Assembly: GCA_903926465.1 (NCBI GenBank)
Contig: CAIYJE010000195.1
Coordinates: 20,128 to 84,127, forward strand
Source of the DNA: an uncultured Planctomycetales bacterium
GTDB lineage: Bacteria; Planctomycetota; Planctomycetia; Isosphaerales; Isosphaeraceae
DNA length: 64,000 nt
Direction of reading: 5' to 3'
Under the pieces are notes generated by a model, which did no database searches, had not been told where the DNA came from, and saw only the letters and a program-made list of their open reading frames with translations. A program made the translations under genes and the position numbers. Below are positions 18,958 to 29,700 of this stretch, in pieces; positions within the stretch are counted from its first letter, which is position 1, and each line of letters opens with the position of its first letter.

Positions 18958-19810
18958 GCCTGGTCAGCATTCCGCCTTGTCCCTGGTTTTCTCAGCACAT
19001 CCCGGTCCACCACCGCCTGAAACGATCACGCTCGGCCGGCGAATAGAGTTGGATCGTTCCCAGAAATCCATGACGGGACCACGGCCACCCACGTGCAGGC
19101 CTGCGATCAGCCCCCCCCACACACACACACCCAAAAAAACTGCCGAATTTTCCAAAAAAAAATCTGGCCCGGCAACCGCCTTGCGTAACCGCGTCTGGGA
19201 GAGTTTTCCCACCTACCCCAGAGTCCAATCTGGGAGACCAAACTGGCAGAATAAGCACGATAGGGCCTACAGGAAATCAAAGCAGGATAAAAAGACTGGA
19301 CTATTTAAGGCCGAGGTTACGGCCATCTCCTGTTCATCTGGTCCCTGAAAAACCTGCATAACCGCCGGCAAAAGATTTATCTAGGCAAGTCTTCAGGTGG
19401 CACCGGATTGGGAATCCTGCCTGGATTCGGGTTGGGAAGGAACGCGGAAGGCTCACGGGCTCGGGCTCCACGGCTGTCGCTGCCGGCCCGGTAGAGAGCT
19501 AAATACGCGATAAAACTGGCGTTCCACGGGATGATTGGATGATCGGCTTGCTTGACTGATCCGTACCGATTTGGTGAGATTTATGGGTCAGACTGGATTC
19601 AGAATGAACGAGGCCAAATCCACGTCGATTTTTTGCCTCCCTCAGTTCTGGTCTTTGCGGGGTAAACCCGTGGTGTTTTGAACTTTTGATCGGCAACTTC
19701 GGGTTTCCCTGGGTCACACGATTTTGCCCGGCTTTGGTGGCGGTTTGCACTCGACAAAGGGGTCGGGTACTGTTTGCCCCCCCGCGGTACCTGCTTAAAA
19801 GGAGGATTTG
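18958..19810. other. Long intergenic region with low-complexity tract
   Basis: About 850 bp without a credible gene. Short frames exist on both strands but have no domain or usual codon pattern. A C-run followed by CA repeats and A-runs (about 19108-19165) stands out. Near 19660-19673 GGGGTAAACCC can form a small hairpin. The last 15 bp carry the strong AAGGAGG ribosome site of the PEP-CTERM gene. The promoter of that gene must lie here but was not pinned down. Confidence 0.4.
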
Positions 19811-20602
19811 ATGATTCGTAGAGTTTCGATGGCGCTGGCAATGGCCGGCCTGCTCGGTCTGACCGCTTCCAACGCCCACGCTGGACTGACCAACCTGCTG
19901 ACCGACGGCAGCTTTGAAGCCGCCACCCTGAACCCGAATCCAGGTGCGAACGTCAATAACGCCAATGCGATTGGGACCACAAGCGGCACGCTGCTGGGTT
20001 CATCCTCTTGGACCGTGACCGACACCCTGGCCTCTGGTACCAAGCGTGGTGTGATGATTGCCTCAACCGGCAACTCCACCGCCAATACCTATTTTAGTGC
20101 GACCTTGCCCGCCGACCCGCTGACCGCTGGAGTGGCCACCGAACTGGCCGGTACCCAGGTAGCCTACTTCATCGGTGATACCGAAATCGTGAGCTTGGGT
20201 CAGTCGCTTTCGGTCGTCGCCGGACAGACCTACACGTTCGGCTTCGACGCCGCGACCACCTGGACCAGCCGCAATAACGCCAACACGTCGTCACTGGTGG
20301 CAACCCTCGGTAGTGCCACGCTGAGCACAACCAGTGCTTCACTGCCCACTCCCACCTCGGCGACCTCCGATAACTCTTGGACCCATTTCTCGGGCTCATT
20401 CACGGCAACCACCACGGGAACAGAAAACTTCCTCTTCACCTACACCGGTGGCGCCGCAGCAGCTCAGGACATCTTGATCGACCGCGTGTTCGTGACCACC
20501 GCTGTGCCTGAGCCAGGCACCATGGCCTTGGGCGCGATCGTCTGTGGCATTGGTGGCATGGCCTATCGCCGCACCCGTGCCCGCCAGAACACCGCCGTCT
20601 GA
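19811..20602 (+). CDS. PEP-CTERM sorted extracellular protein
   Basis: 263 residues. AAGGAGG at 19799-19805 sets the ATG at 19811. The signal peptide (basic MIRR, then a hydrophobic core, cut near NAHA-GL) is clear. The mature part is Thr/Ser/Asn-rich with beta-strand patterning (LLTDGSFEAATL, then SVVAGQTYTFGFDAATTW, then ILIDRVFVTTA), similar to carbohydrate-binding-like PEP-CTERM proteins. The C-terminus has the sorting signal VPEPGT, a hydrophobic span and RRTRAR. Such proteins are processed by exosortase and are often glycosylated and part of an extracellular matrix. A strong terminator hairpin follows at 20668. Confidence 0.88.
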   Translation: MIRRVSMALAMAGLLGLTASNAHAGLTNLLTDGSFEAATLNPNPGANVNNANAIGTTSGTLLGSSSWTVTDTLASGTKRGVMIASTGNSTANTYFSATLPADPLTAGVATELAGTQVAYFIGDTEIVSLGQSLSVVAGQTYTFGFDAATTWTSRNNANTSSLVATLGSATLSTTSASLPTPTSATSDNSWTHFSGSFTATTTGTENFLFTYTGGAAAAQDILIDRVFVTTAVPEPGTMALGAIVCGIGGMAYRRTRARQNTAV

Positions 20603-20667
20603 GCGAAGGTCCGAGGCCACATCTCCTGGATGTGACTCGGGCTTGATCTCAAACCGATCAATTCCAC

Positions 20668-20709
20668 AAGGCCCCGGCACTCTCTGCCCAGAGAGTGACC
20701 CGGGGCTTT
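20668..20709 (+). terminator. Strong stem-loop terminator of the PEP-CTERM gene
   Basis: AAGGCCCCGG, then CACTCTCTG, a CCCA loop, then the complementary arm CAGAGAGTG and CCGGGGCTTT. The stem is almost fully paired, about 18 bp, and ends in a short T-run. It starts 66 nt after the stop codon. Confidence 0.8.
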
Positions 20710-20842
20710 GTGCGTTCCTGGGCCTGGGGCTTGAGGAATCTCTTGAGCGGTGCTGTATAGTTCTTGGGACGCCACAGTTGCCAACGCACCAGGATCCGGC
20801 GGATACTCACACCTGCTTGAACGACATCAACGTCAATGCGAG

Positions 20843-20880
20843 AAGCCCTTCCGCAGGAAGCGTGTCGGAAGAAGGGCTTT
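20843..20880. terminator. Second hairpin upstream of the S8 protease gene
   Basis: AAGCCCTTCCG pairs with CGGAAGAAGGGCTT across a 13-nt loop. It lies 135 nt after the first hairpin and 150 nt before the next start codon. It may be a back-up terminator or a leader structure of the protease mRNA. Confidence 0.5.
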
Positions 20881-21029
20881 GCTACGATTGGCCACGGTGC
20901 CAGCTTCCACAGCGCAGACCACCGACGAGGTGGGTCCTGAAAGTCCGGTGGCCAGACAACGCCCCACCCGGCACTTTGAGAAGCAACATCCAGAAAATTG
21001 CCACGCCTTGAGGGATGGAGGAACCGGCC

Positions 21030-24000
21030 ATGCGTTTCAAGAGTGCGCCACGCGGGTTATGGGCCAACCTGCCTCCGGCCAATCGTCGTTCGCAATGTTC
21101 CAGGCGTTTGCGCTGCCGGCTGGAGCACCTGGAAGACCGCGCCCTGCTCACGATCAACGGCCAGGTGATGGATGCCCTGGGAAGCCTGGTGCCCGTGGAC
21201 ACGCGGGTGGCCGGCAAACTTGGCGATAGCCTGGCCTACCTGGCGGCCGACTACCAGATGTGGGCCGGTAGTGCCGGCCAGTTGAACCACAACCCGACAA
21301 CCGCTTACCTGCCGTCGAGTGCCCAGCCTCTGCTCAACCTGATACGGTTTGGGACCGGCACGGTGGGGGTGGTGGCCATTGCCACGGGGGTCCAATCCGA
21401 CAGGCTGGCGCTGGAAATGGCCGCGTTGGGGGCCCAGGTCACCGGCAGCTACGGGGTGATGGTCTCGGCGATGGTGCCTGATGCGGCCCTAGCTGGGCTT
21501 GCGAACCTGGCCGATCTCCGGTTTGCCAGGCCCGAGTATTTGCCCGTGGTCAGCGCCGGCAAGGTCGAGAGTCAGGCGGTGGCCGCCCAGAAGGCCGACA
21601 TTGGCGGCACGACGTTTGGCGTGGATGGGTCTGGTCTGACCATTGGCTTGCTGTCTGATAGCTTCAACAACAAGAGCGGGTATAGCGCCGATGTGGCCAG
21701 CGGCGACCTGCCGCCCGGCGTGCAGGTGCTAACCGACCTCAGCAGCGGCGGCACCGATGAAGGCCGCGCCATGGCCCAGTTGGTGCATGACGTGGCACCG
21801 GCCAGCAAGCTGGCGTTCGCCTCGGCATTTCTGGGTGAAGCGGCGTTTGCCCAGGGAATTATCAACCTGGCCAAACCGGTGACCCAGGGGGGCGCGGGAG
21901 CCCAGGTGATTGCCGATGACGTGTTTTACTTCGATGAGCCGATTTTCCAGGACGGCGTGGTGGCCCAGGCGGTGAACACCGCGGCCAACACCTATGGCGC
22001 AGCCTACTTCTCATCGGCCGGCAACCAGGCCAACCATGCTTTCCAAACGGCCTGGAATGGCACCACGGCCAGCCCTGCCGGCATGCCCGCCAACAGCATG
22101 GTCCAGGATTTTGGTGGCGCCACCGGCATTTTCTTGCCGATCAGCGGGAACCTGACCACCACCTTCCAGTGGGATTCGCCCTACGCCTCGGCCGGCAACG
22201 GCAGCCCAGGCTCCAGTAACCAGCTTGACCTCTATTTTTACGGGGCCGACAAGACAACCCTGCTTGGAACCATCACCGATAACACGATTGGCGCGGATCC
22301 CACCAAGATTTTCCAGGCCAACTTCGGGACCCAGGCGTACATGGTGGTTCGACTGGCGGCCGGGAATGCACCCACCACGTTCAAGTACATCAATGTTGGC
22401 GGCGGCACCATGCCCTATAACGCGGGGGCATCGTTTGGCCATAACCAGGCGGCCGGCGGCGCGGGGGTGGCGGCCTCGGCCTATAACGGCACCCCCGCCT
22501 ACGGCAACAGTCCACCTGCGGCCGATAGCTACACGTCTCTGGGGGGCACCGCCATCTTGTTTGACCCGGCCGGCAACCGGCTGGCCACCCCCGACCTGCG
22601 GCCACAGCCCCGGTTCACCGGCGTGGATGGAATTGATACCACCTTCTTCGGCAGTGATTCCGATGGCAACGGCCTGCCCAACTTCTACGGTACCTCGGCG
22701 GCAGCCCCCGACGTGGCTGGCGTGGCCGCCCTGTTGAAGCAGGCGGTGCCATCGCTCACCCCCGCGCAGATCTACGCGGCCCTGGCAGCCACCGCCATTG
22801 ACATGAACACACCTGGATATGATTACCGCACGGGCGCGGGGCTGATTCAGGCCCATGCCGCCCTGGCCAACGTTACCGCCAACTCCATTACCGGCAAGGT
22901 CTTCCAAGATACCAATGGGGACGGCATCCGGAACGATGGCGATACCGCGATCATCGGTCAGACCGTGTTTCTGGATACCAACAGCAACGGAACGATTGAC
23001 TCTGGAACCACCGCCGCGCTGACGTCCGCCGATGTCCCCAAGATCATTCCCGACGGCTCAACCGGCAACCCCTCGCGAGTCACCTCGGCACTGGCCGTGA
23101 GTGACGTGCCCGGGCGGGTCACCAAGGTCACCGTGACCCTGAGCATCAATCACGCCAGAGACTCCGATCTTTCGGTGAACCTGATCAGTCCATCAGGCAT
23201 GCGCATCCCCCTGTTCAGCAATGTGGGCGGCGCCAGCCCTCTGGGGTTCAGCAACACGGTTCTGGACGACGCCGCGGCCACCCCCATCCGAAACGGGACC
23301 GCGCCGTTCACCGGCACGTTCCATCCCCTGGTGGCCTTGGCCGGCCTGATCGGTGAAAACCCCAACGGCACCTGGCAACTGGAAGCTCGTGATCACTTCA
23401 GCGGCAATACCGGCTCCATCCAGGCCTGGTCGCTGGTCATCCAATACGCGGAAACCAGTACCACCACCAACGCCGCTGGAAACTACAGCTTCACCGCGGC
23501 TCCGCCGAGTTCGTACTACGGAACTTACTCGGTGCGCACCCTGGTATCCGCGCCGGCGGTCCTCTCTTTGCCCCGCTCACCGTATGACCTGGACCTGACC
23601 AATACCGCCCCGCTCACCGGCAAAGACTTTGGCCTCACCCTGCCCTTGCTCACCATCACCGCCAACGACGTGACTCGCGTCTACGGCGCACCTGACCCAA
23701 GCCTGGGCGTGACCTACTCTGGATTCCTCGGCACCGACACGCCCAGCGTGCTGGGTGGCACCCTGAACCTGGTTGACACCCAGGCCGATCCCACCACGAC
23801 CGTGGGACTCTATGCCGGCGCCATCCTCGGTTCCGGACAGACCTCTTCCAGTTACCGGCTCAACTACGTCCCGGGCAACTTGACCGTTCTGGCGGCCCCC
23901 ACCATGACGAATCTGGTGGCTTCGGCCAATCCCGCCTGGTTCGGTGACCCGGTGACATTCACCACCACCGTCATCGCCAGTGCGCCAAGCACAGCTACAC

Positions 24001-26552
24001 CCAGCGGTGCCGTTCAGTTTCTGGTGGATGGTCAAAACTTTGGCGCACCGGTCACACTCACGGGCGGCACCGCCAGCCTGACCGTTTCCGATCTGAGCGT
24101 AGGCTCCCACACCGTCACGGCCGCCTACTCAGCCGATCCCAACTTTGTCTCAAGCGTCTCCACCAACCTGACGCAAACGATCAATGACGCCCTGGCCGCC
24201 CCCACCGTTGCCACCCAGCCGGCCAATCTCACCGTGAACGCCGGCGAGACCGCCAGTTTCCACGCCACCGCCACGGGTAACCCCGCCCCCACCATCCAGT
24301 GGATGGTCAGCAGCGATAACGGCCAGACCTGGACCAGCATCCCAGGCGCCAGCGCCACCACTTACAGCTTCACCACGGCCGCCAGCGACAATGGTTCGCG
24401 CTATCAGGCGGTGTTCACCAACAGCGTGGGCACCGCCACCACCAGCGCCGCCACGCTCACTGTCCATGTGCCATTACCAACCGGTTCCGCCAGTTTCTTA
24501 CTGCAGGACGCGCTCACCCAGGGGACCTGGAAAACCGCCTATGGGGCCGATGGGTTCAACATCAGCCAGGACGGCAGCGCCAATAATCCGAGTATTCCCG
24601 CCTACGCCAGCCTGAGCATCACCGACGCCTCGGGAACCACCTGGAAACAGGCCACCACCGACTCCAGGGCGTTGCAAAAATCCAGTCCCACCGCCACCGA
24701 TCGGATTGCAGGCACCTGGTACAGTTCCAGTAGCTTCTCCATCGACGTGAAGATCAAGGACGGCAAGACGCACCAGCTCACGCTGTACGCGCTCGATTGG
24801 GATAGTACCAGTCGTACCGAGACGATTCAGGCGATAGACGATGCCACGGGCGCTGTGCTCGATACCCAGACCCTGGCCAGTTTCCATCAAGGGGTTTATC
24901 TGGCCTGGAACATCCAGGGGAATATCACGTTCAAGGTGACCAACACCGGCTCCAGCCCCAACGCGGTGGTGAGCGGGCTCTTCTTCGGGGCCGCGCCGAT
25001 CATCGCTGGACAGGCCACCTTCCTGAAACAGGATATAACCACCCAGGGGAACTGGAAGGCCGCGTATGGCGCTGAGGGGTTTGACCTGAGCCAGGACGGC
25101 AGTGGCAACAACCCCAGTCTTCCCAGCTACGCCAGCCTGTCCTTCAGCACGGCCAAGACTACCACCTGGAGTTCATCAACCACCGACGTCCGCGCCCTCC
25201 AGAAAGCCGCACTTAGTGCCACCGACCGCATCGCCGGCGCCTGGTACAACAACAACGCTTTCGCGATCGATCTCAAGACCAGGGACGGCAAGACGCACCA
25301 GGTGGCCCTTTACGCCATAGACTGGGACAGCAACACCCGCGCCCAGACCGTTCAGGTGATTGACGATGCCACGGGCGCTGTGCTCGATACCCAGTCCCTG
25401 GCCGGTTTCCACGGTGGAACCTACCTGGTCTGGAATGTTCAGGGCAATGTGACCTTCAAGGTCACCAACACGGGCCCCAGCTCCAACGCCGTGCTCAGTG
25501 GCCTCTTCTTCGGCAGCGCGCCCGGTGGTGCCAGCCTGGTCAAGCAAGAGACAACCACGAAAGGGAACTGGAAGCCTTTCTATGGCGCCGATGGATTCAA
25601 CATCAGCCAGGACGGCAGTGCCAATAACCCGAGTATTCCCGGCTATGCGGATGTCAGCTTCAGCACGGCCAAGAATACGGTCTGGACGCCCTCAACGGCC
25701 GACATTCGCGGCCTCCAGAAGGCAGCCCCCAACTCCACCGACCGCCTGGCTGGCGGCTGGTACAACGGCTCCAGCTTCTCCATGGACGTCAAGATCAACG
25801 ATGGTAAGATCCATCAGCTTGGCCTCTACGCCGTGGACTGGGATGGCAACACCCGCGCCGAGATGATTCAGGTGATTGACGATGCCACGGGCACGGTGCT
25901 CGATACCCAGACCCTGGCCGGTTTCCATGAGGGGGTTTATCTGGCCTGGAACATCCAGGGGAACGTCACGTTCAAGGTGACGAACACCGGCCCGTCCAAC
26001 GCCGTACTCAGTGGCCTCTTCTTTGGGGGTGCTCCGCTCGTGGCCGGCCAGGCCACTTTTGTGACTCAAGACACGGCCACCCAGGGAACCTGGAAAGGTG
26101 TTTATGGCGCGGATGGATTCAACATCAGCCAAGATAGGAGCGCGGAGAACCCCAGCTTTCCGGGCTACGCCACCGTGAACCTGAGCAACGCCGCGGGCTT
26201 CGTCTGGAACGCGTCCACCACCGACTTCCGTGCGCTACAAAAAGTAGCCGCGAACGCCCCCGACCGAATTGCGGGCACCTGGTACAACGCCGACACAATC
26301 TCAACCACGATCAGCATCAACGACGGCAAAACTCACCAGCTTGCCCTCTACGCGGTGGACTGGGACAACTCGGCCCGGGTTGAGATGGTGCAGGTGATCG
26401 ACACCGCCACGGGCAGCGTGCTCGATAGCCGCGCGCTGGCCAGCTTCCGGAACGGCGTGTACCTGGTCTGGAACATCGCCGGCAGCGTGACCGTGAAGGT
26501 GATCAATACCGGTTCGAGCAACGCCGTGCTCAGCGGCCTGTTCTGGGGCTGA
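21030..26552 (+). CDS. Large secreted S8 (subtilisin-type) protease with P-domain, Ig-like domains and four C-terminal repeats
   Basis: 1840 residues from the ATG at 21030 (GGAGG 8 nt upstream; the earlier ATG overlaps that site). The N-terminus has the planctomycete motif RLEHLEDRALLT in place of a classical signal peptide. The S8 domain spans ~190-620: Asp in GLLSDSFN (~210), His in AQLVHDVAP (~253), Ser in GTSAAAPDVAG (556). Then come an SdrD-like segment (VFQDTNGDGIRNDGD), a proprotein-convertase P-domain (~680-800), an MBG-type domain, a Big_3_5-like domain and an Ig-like domain. Four ~166-residue repeats follow (about 24489, 25015, 25532 and 26050 to the end), each starting with TQGTWK or a variant and YGADGFNIS. 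It is probably a cell-surface or secreted protease; the repeats may bind glycans or other ligands. No PEP-CTERM or LPXTG anchor is seen. Confidence 0.85.
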   Translation: MRFKSAPRGLWANLPPANRRSQCSRRLRCRLEHLEDRALLTINGQVMDALGSLVPVDTRVAGKLGDSLAYLAADYQMWAGSAGQLNHNPTTAYLPSSAQPLLNLIRFGTGTVGVVAIATGVQSDRLALEMAALGAQVTGSYGVMVSAMVPDAALAGLANLADLRFARPEYLPVVSAGKVESQAVAAQKADIGGTTFGVDGSGLTIGLLSDSFNNKSGYSADVASGDLPPGVQVLTDLSSGGTDEGRAMAQLVHDVAPASKLAFASAFLGEAAFAQGIINLAKPVTQGGAGAQVIADDVFYFDEPIFQDGVVAQAVNTAANTYGAAYFSSAGNQANHAFQTAWNGTTASPAGMPANSMVQDFGGATGIFLPISGNLTTTFQWDSPYASAGNGSPGSSNQLDLYFYGADKTTLLGTITDNTIGADPTKIFQANFGTQAYMVVRLAAGNAPTTFKYINVGGGTMPYNAGASFGHNQAAGGAGVAASAYNGTPAYGNSPPAADSYTSLGGTAILFDPAGNRLATPDLRPQPRFTGVDGIDTTFFGSDSDGNGLPNFYGTSAAAPDVAGVAALLKQAVPSLTPAQIYAALAATAIDMNTPGYDYRTGAGLIQAHAALANVTANSITGKVFQDTNGDGIRNDGDTAIIGQTVFLDTNSNGTIDSGTTAALTSADVPKIIPDGSTGNPSRVTSALAVSDVPGRVTKVTVTLSINHARDSDLSVNLISPSGMRIPLFSNVGGASPLGFSNTVLDDAAATPIRNGTAPFTGTFHPLVALAGLIGENPNGTWQLEARDHFSGNTGSIQAWSLVIQYAETSTTTNAAGNYSFTAAPPSSYYGTYSVRTLVSAPAVLSLPRSPYDLDLTNTAPLTGKDFGLTLPLLTITANDVTRVYGAPDPSLGVTYSGFLGTDTPSVLGGTLNLVDTQADPTTTVGLYAGAILGSGQTSSSYRLNYVPGNLTVLAAPTMTNLVASANPAWFGDPVTFTTTVIASAPSTATPSGAVQFLVDGQNFGAPVTLTGGTASLTVSDLSVGSHTVTAAYSADPNFVSSVSTNLTQTINDALAAPTVATQPANLTVNAGETASFHATATGNPAPTIQWMVSSDNGQTWTSIPGASATTYSFTTAASDNGSRYQAVFTNSVGTATTSAATLTVHVPLPTGSASFLLQDALTQGTWKTAYGADGFNISQDGSANNPSIPAYASLSITDASGTTWKQATTDSRALQKSSPTATDRIAGTWYSSSSFSIDVKIKDGKTHQLTLYALDWDSTSRTETIQAIDDATGAVLDTQTLASFHQGVYLAWNIQGNITFKVTNTGSSPNAVVSGLFFGAAPIIAGQATFLKQDITTQGNWKAAYGAEGFDLSQDGSGNNPSLPSYASLSFSTAKTTTWSSSTTDVRALQKAALSATDRIAGAWYNNNAFAIDLKTRDGKTHQVALYAIDWDSNTRAQTVQVIDDATGAVLDTQSLAGFHGGTYLVWNVQGNVTFKVTNTGPSSNAVLSGLFFGSAPGGASLVKQETTTKGNWKPFYGADGFNISQDGSANNPSIPGYADVSFSTAKNTVWTPSTADIRGLQKAAPNSTDRLAGGWYNGSSFSMDVKINDGKIHQLGLYAVDWDGNTRAEMIQVIDDATGTVLDTQTLAGFHEGVYLAWNIQGNVTFKVTNTGPSNAVLSGLFFGGAPLVAGQATFVTQDTATQGTWKGVYGADGFNISQDRSAENPSFPGYATVNLSNAAGFVWNASTTDFRALQKVAANAPDRIAGTWYNADTISTTISINDGKTHQLALYAVDWDNSARVEMVQVIDTATGSVLDSRALASFRNGVYLVWNIAGSVTVKVINTGSSNAVLSGLFWG

Positions 26553-26728
26553 GCGTGCCGGCTCGGAATACGTCAACGCCATCTGAACAGAGCCCAGAGC
26601 GTGAGCTTTGAAGTTGCGCTTTTGGGATCAGTGCCCATCCGCCAATGCGATGAACCTGGTGTCTCTGGCCTCCTGGCGGCGTTTGGACTTGTGGAGAACC
26701 ACACGCCCTTCGGCCTGGGCGATAAGAA

Positions 26729-26760
26729 CTGGCCTTTCAAGGCCGGGAGACCAGCTTTTT
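26729..26760. terminator. Terminator-like hairpin between convergent genes
   Basis: GGCCTTTCAAGGCC (26731-26744) with a run of five T at 26756-26760. It lies between the S8 protease stop and the end of the minus-strand membrane protein gene. The distance between stem and T-run (about 11 nt) is longer than usual. Confidence 0.45.
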
Positions 26761-26793
26761 CAGATCGGACTCTTTTGTGTTTCGCCTACCTTT

Positions 26794-29700
26794 TTAATGC
26801 AAAAACGGCCCCAGGATGACCAGCAAAGTGTCATAAAAGCCGTAGAGCAGAGTGGCCAGCAGGGCGAGCACGGGCGCCACGTACGTCATCAGCTTGGACA
26901 AGAACTCCAGGTTCCAGATCGAGCCGCCGAACGGCGTCTTCTTGACCCGACTGATGAGCGGGTCTTTTTGCATGCCCACGAGCACCAGAATGATCGGCAC
27001 GGTGGACGCAAGGACGACCACCATCATCCACTGAGAGAGCTGGCCAGTGGGCTGGAACGGGTAACTGTTACAACTGGCCATCAAGAGCAGCGCGGTCACC
27101 ATGACCAGCACCACCATGTTCCAGACCAGGTCCAGCACGCGGTCGGCATGGCGGACCAGGTGAAAGGTCAGGAAGTCCTCGGCCAGGCGCACCGCCTTCT
27201 CGCCCCGGCTGAGTTCAGCGTCCGAGCCACTGGCAACGCCTGCCTGGCGGGTGGCGGTGGTCAGCAGGTCGGCCTCGTGCTGCTCCCACTGCTGCCAGAG
27301 CGGCCGGAGCGCAGGGACCATGGCATGGCAAAGCTCCAGGTTGGAGAAGCCGTTTTTCCCCTGTCGGCCCAGTGTCAGGTTCTGGAGCATTTGCTTGGCC
27401 TGAACGAGCAGTGGGTCGGTCGGATGGTCGGGGTCGGGCTCTGCGCGGCTCTCTTCGATCGCCTTGTCCAGCACACGCCTGAAGTGCTGAATCTGCGGGT
27501 TCACGTTGGTCTCATCATCACCAATCAACGCCTGCAAGTACCCGCCAAATCGCGCGGCCAGGGGGCGTGGTAGCCGGTCGATCGCCTGGCCAAACGGCAT
27601 GTCTAACAACGCCAGGGCGAACCGCTGGTAACGCCGCCACATTTCCAGCAACCAGGCCGATTCCAGCAACAACAGCACGAATAACACCAGTACCGCCACC
27701 GGTAGCGTGATCCTGGACCACAGGTCGTCGGGTTCGATCGTAGACATTCGCAGTACCACAAACGCGGTCACCTGCACCAGTAGCACCAACATCAACACCA
27801 GCACCGCCTGGCTACGCTTGTGTGAGCGCTTGGAGCCGGCCTCGTGCGGCTGCCTGAACGTTTTGACGCCGGCAAGTAGCCGGTTCAGACCGGGCAGCCG
27901 ATTGAGCCGTGAGACCAACACCAGCGCCAGGACCCAGACCAACAGCGTGGATTGCAACAGCGGCCGACCCAGCCACTGGAGATACCCCTCAAGCCGTGGA
28001 TCTCCTACGCCCACCAACCAGTCTTGCCCACCCCTCCACAACCCGCCCAGCAAGGCGAGCAGGCCCAGCCCAAACAGCAACGAACCGACACCACGCAGCC
28101 AGGGTAGCGCACCACCCAGCAAATCGTTCTTCCGGTCCGAAAGTTCACGCTCCAACTCCAGATCAACATCCTCACGCGCACGCCGGCCAGGCTCTGCCAG
28201 CGGCCAGGCGTGCACCAGATCATGATGCACGCCATGACTGCGCTGGTACGCCACGAAGAAGCAAACCAGGGCAATAAGCGCGAGCACCAACGGTAACAAC
28301 GGCGTGGTACCGCTCGCCCAGCGCAAGTAACGCGACCAGGCCAGGTCGGCGTCGTCTTTACCAACCAGCGGAAACGCAGCCACCGTGGAACTTGCATCCG
28401 GTTGCTTCGCTTCGGCCTTCAGGCGTGCACGCTCATGCAAGAGCGAGCCCATCGCCAGCCGACCGGCTGAGTCGCGGAACGAGCCGGCTACACCGCGGCC
28501 AAGCTCTGCACCCTGTGGGCTGCCCGCCTCGCCTTGCACCTGCGCCTGCGCCGGCCGTTCCAGCATCAGCGGCTCGAACCCCTTGTACCCCACCACGCTT
28601 AGCCAGATGGGCGAGACCGTGTCCTGACCGCCACTGCCCGGCCATGACGCCGAGATGAACCCCGACCCCAGAAAATCGGCCAGGTCTTGGTCCGGCTCAG
28701 ACTCGATCAAATGCACGAGCGCCGCATTGTAAAGCGCAAACGACGCGTTCATCGGCAGCGTTTGCACACGCAGGTCTGGCAATGACGCACCGTCTAGCTT
28801 CGCCCCCTGCGCGCCCGGCATGGGCGACCAGTCAATATCCTGGTCCTTGAGCCAGAGCGGGTAAGACGAAGCCACAATCACACCCCGCAACGACGAGATA
28901 TGCTCGTGGTGCGTCAGCGCTTCGTCGTTACTGAGCGTGGCCAGTTGCACGTTCGGGCAATGCTCGCGGAAGAAACTCGCCAGAAATAGATAATCACGCA
29001 CGTCGGTGGCGCTGAAGATGGCGAACCGGATCCCCCGGCGATTGATGTCTTGCACCATCCGCAGCAACCGCAGCTCATCGTAAGCGGCCATCATCCCAGG
29101 CGATTCAGACGCCAAGAACTCTGGGGAATCGACCCCGTCGTTAGAGAACTGCAACCGCTCAGACGGTTTCACCTTCAGGTCCTGGTCGCCCAGCTTCACG
29201 GTGGCCTGGTCCGCCTGCTCCTGGCTCTGGTACCGCTTCCGGATTTCGGAGATGTGCGCGGGGAATGTGTAACGATAGATGGCGAAATGTTTCTCCAGGC
29301 TCTTGAGGTTCTGGGTTTTGTCCGCGGCGGGCGATGATTCGGCAGACGCCGTGGGCGGGGCTGCCAACCGCTTGCTTGAGAGCCGCCTGGACTTCACGCT
29401 TCCCTTGGCCTTGAACGCTTTACTGGAGGCTTCACCAAACCCGGTCGTCTCCTCCGTCAGGTAGGCCAGGCCATCTCCACCCACCAGCGGCTTGATGGTG
29501 ATCAGGTATTCCAGGAGCGCGCGGTTGAGTTCTGGCGAGGAGTCTGTGGTGGCGCGGAAGGTGACCGCGCCTGGGACCAGGGTGTCGAACTGCTCCATCA
29601 TTCGGCCGTGATCAATGGCCACCGCAGCACCATTGACCCAGGAGATCAGCGCCGAGCCAGACTCCAGATCCGGCAGGCCGTCTGGATTCTGCTGCTTGAA

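Larger units (their letters stand above)
20603..21029. other. Intergenic region with two hairpins
   Basis: About 430 bp between the PEP-CTERM gene and the S8 protease gene. It contains two separate stem-loops (listed) and a GGAGG ribosome site at 21017-21021. No gene recognised. Confidence 0.5.

Noticed and set aside
18917..19348. Plus-strand frame of 143 codons over the low-complexity tract
   Set aside because: It starts inside the PDZ gene and reads through C- and A-runs; the product is low-complexity without homology that I recognise.
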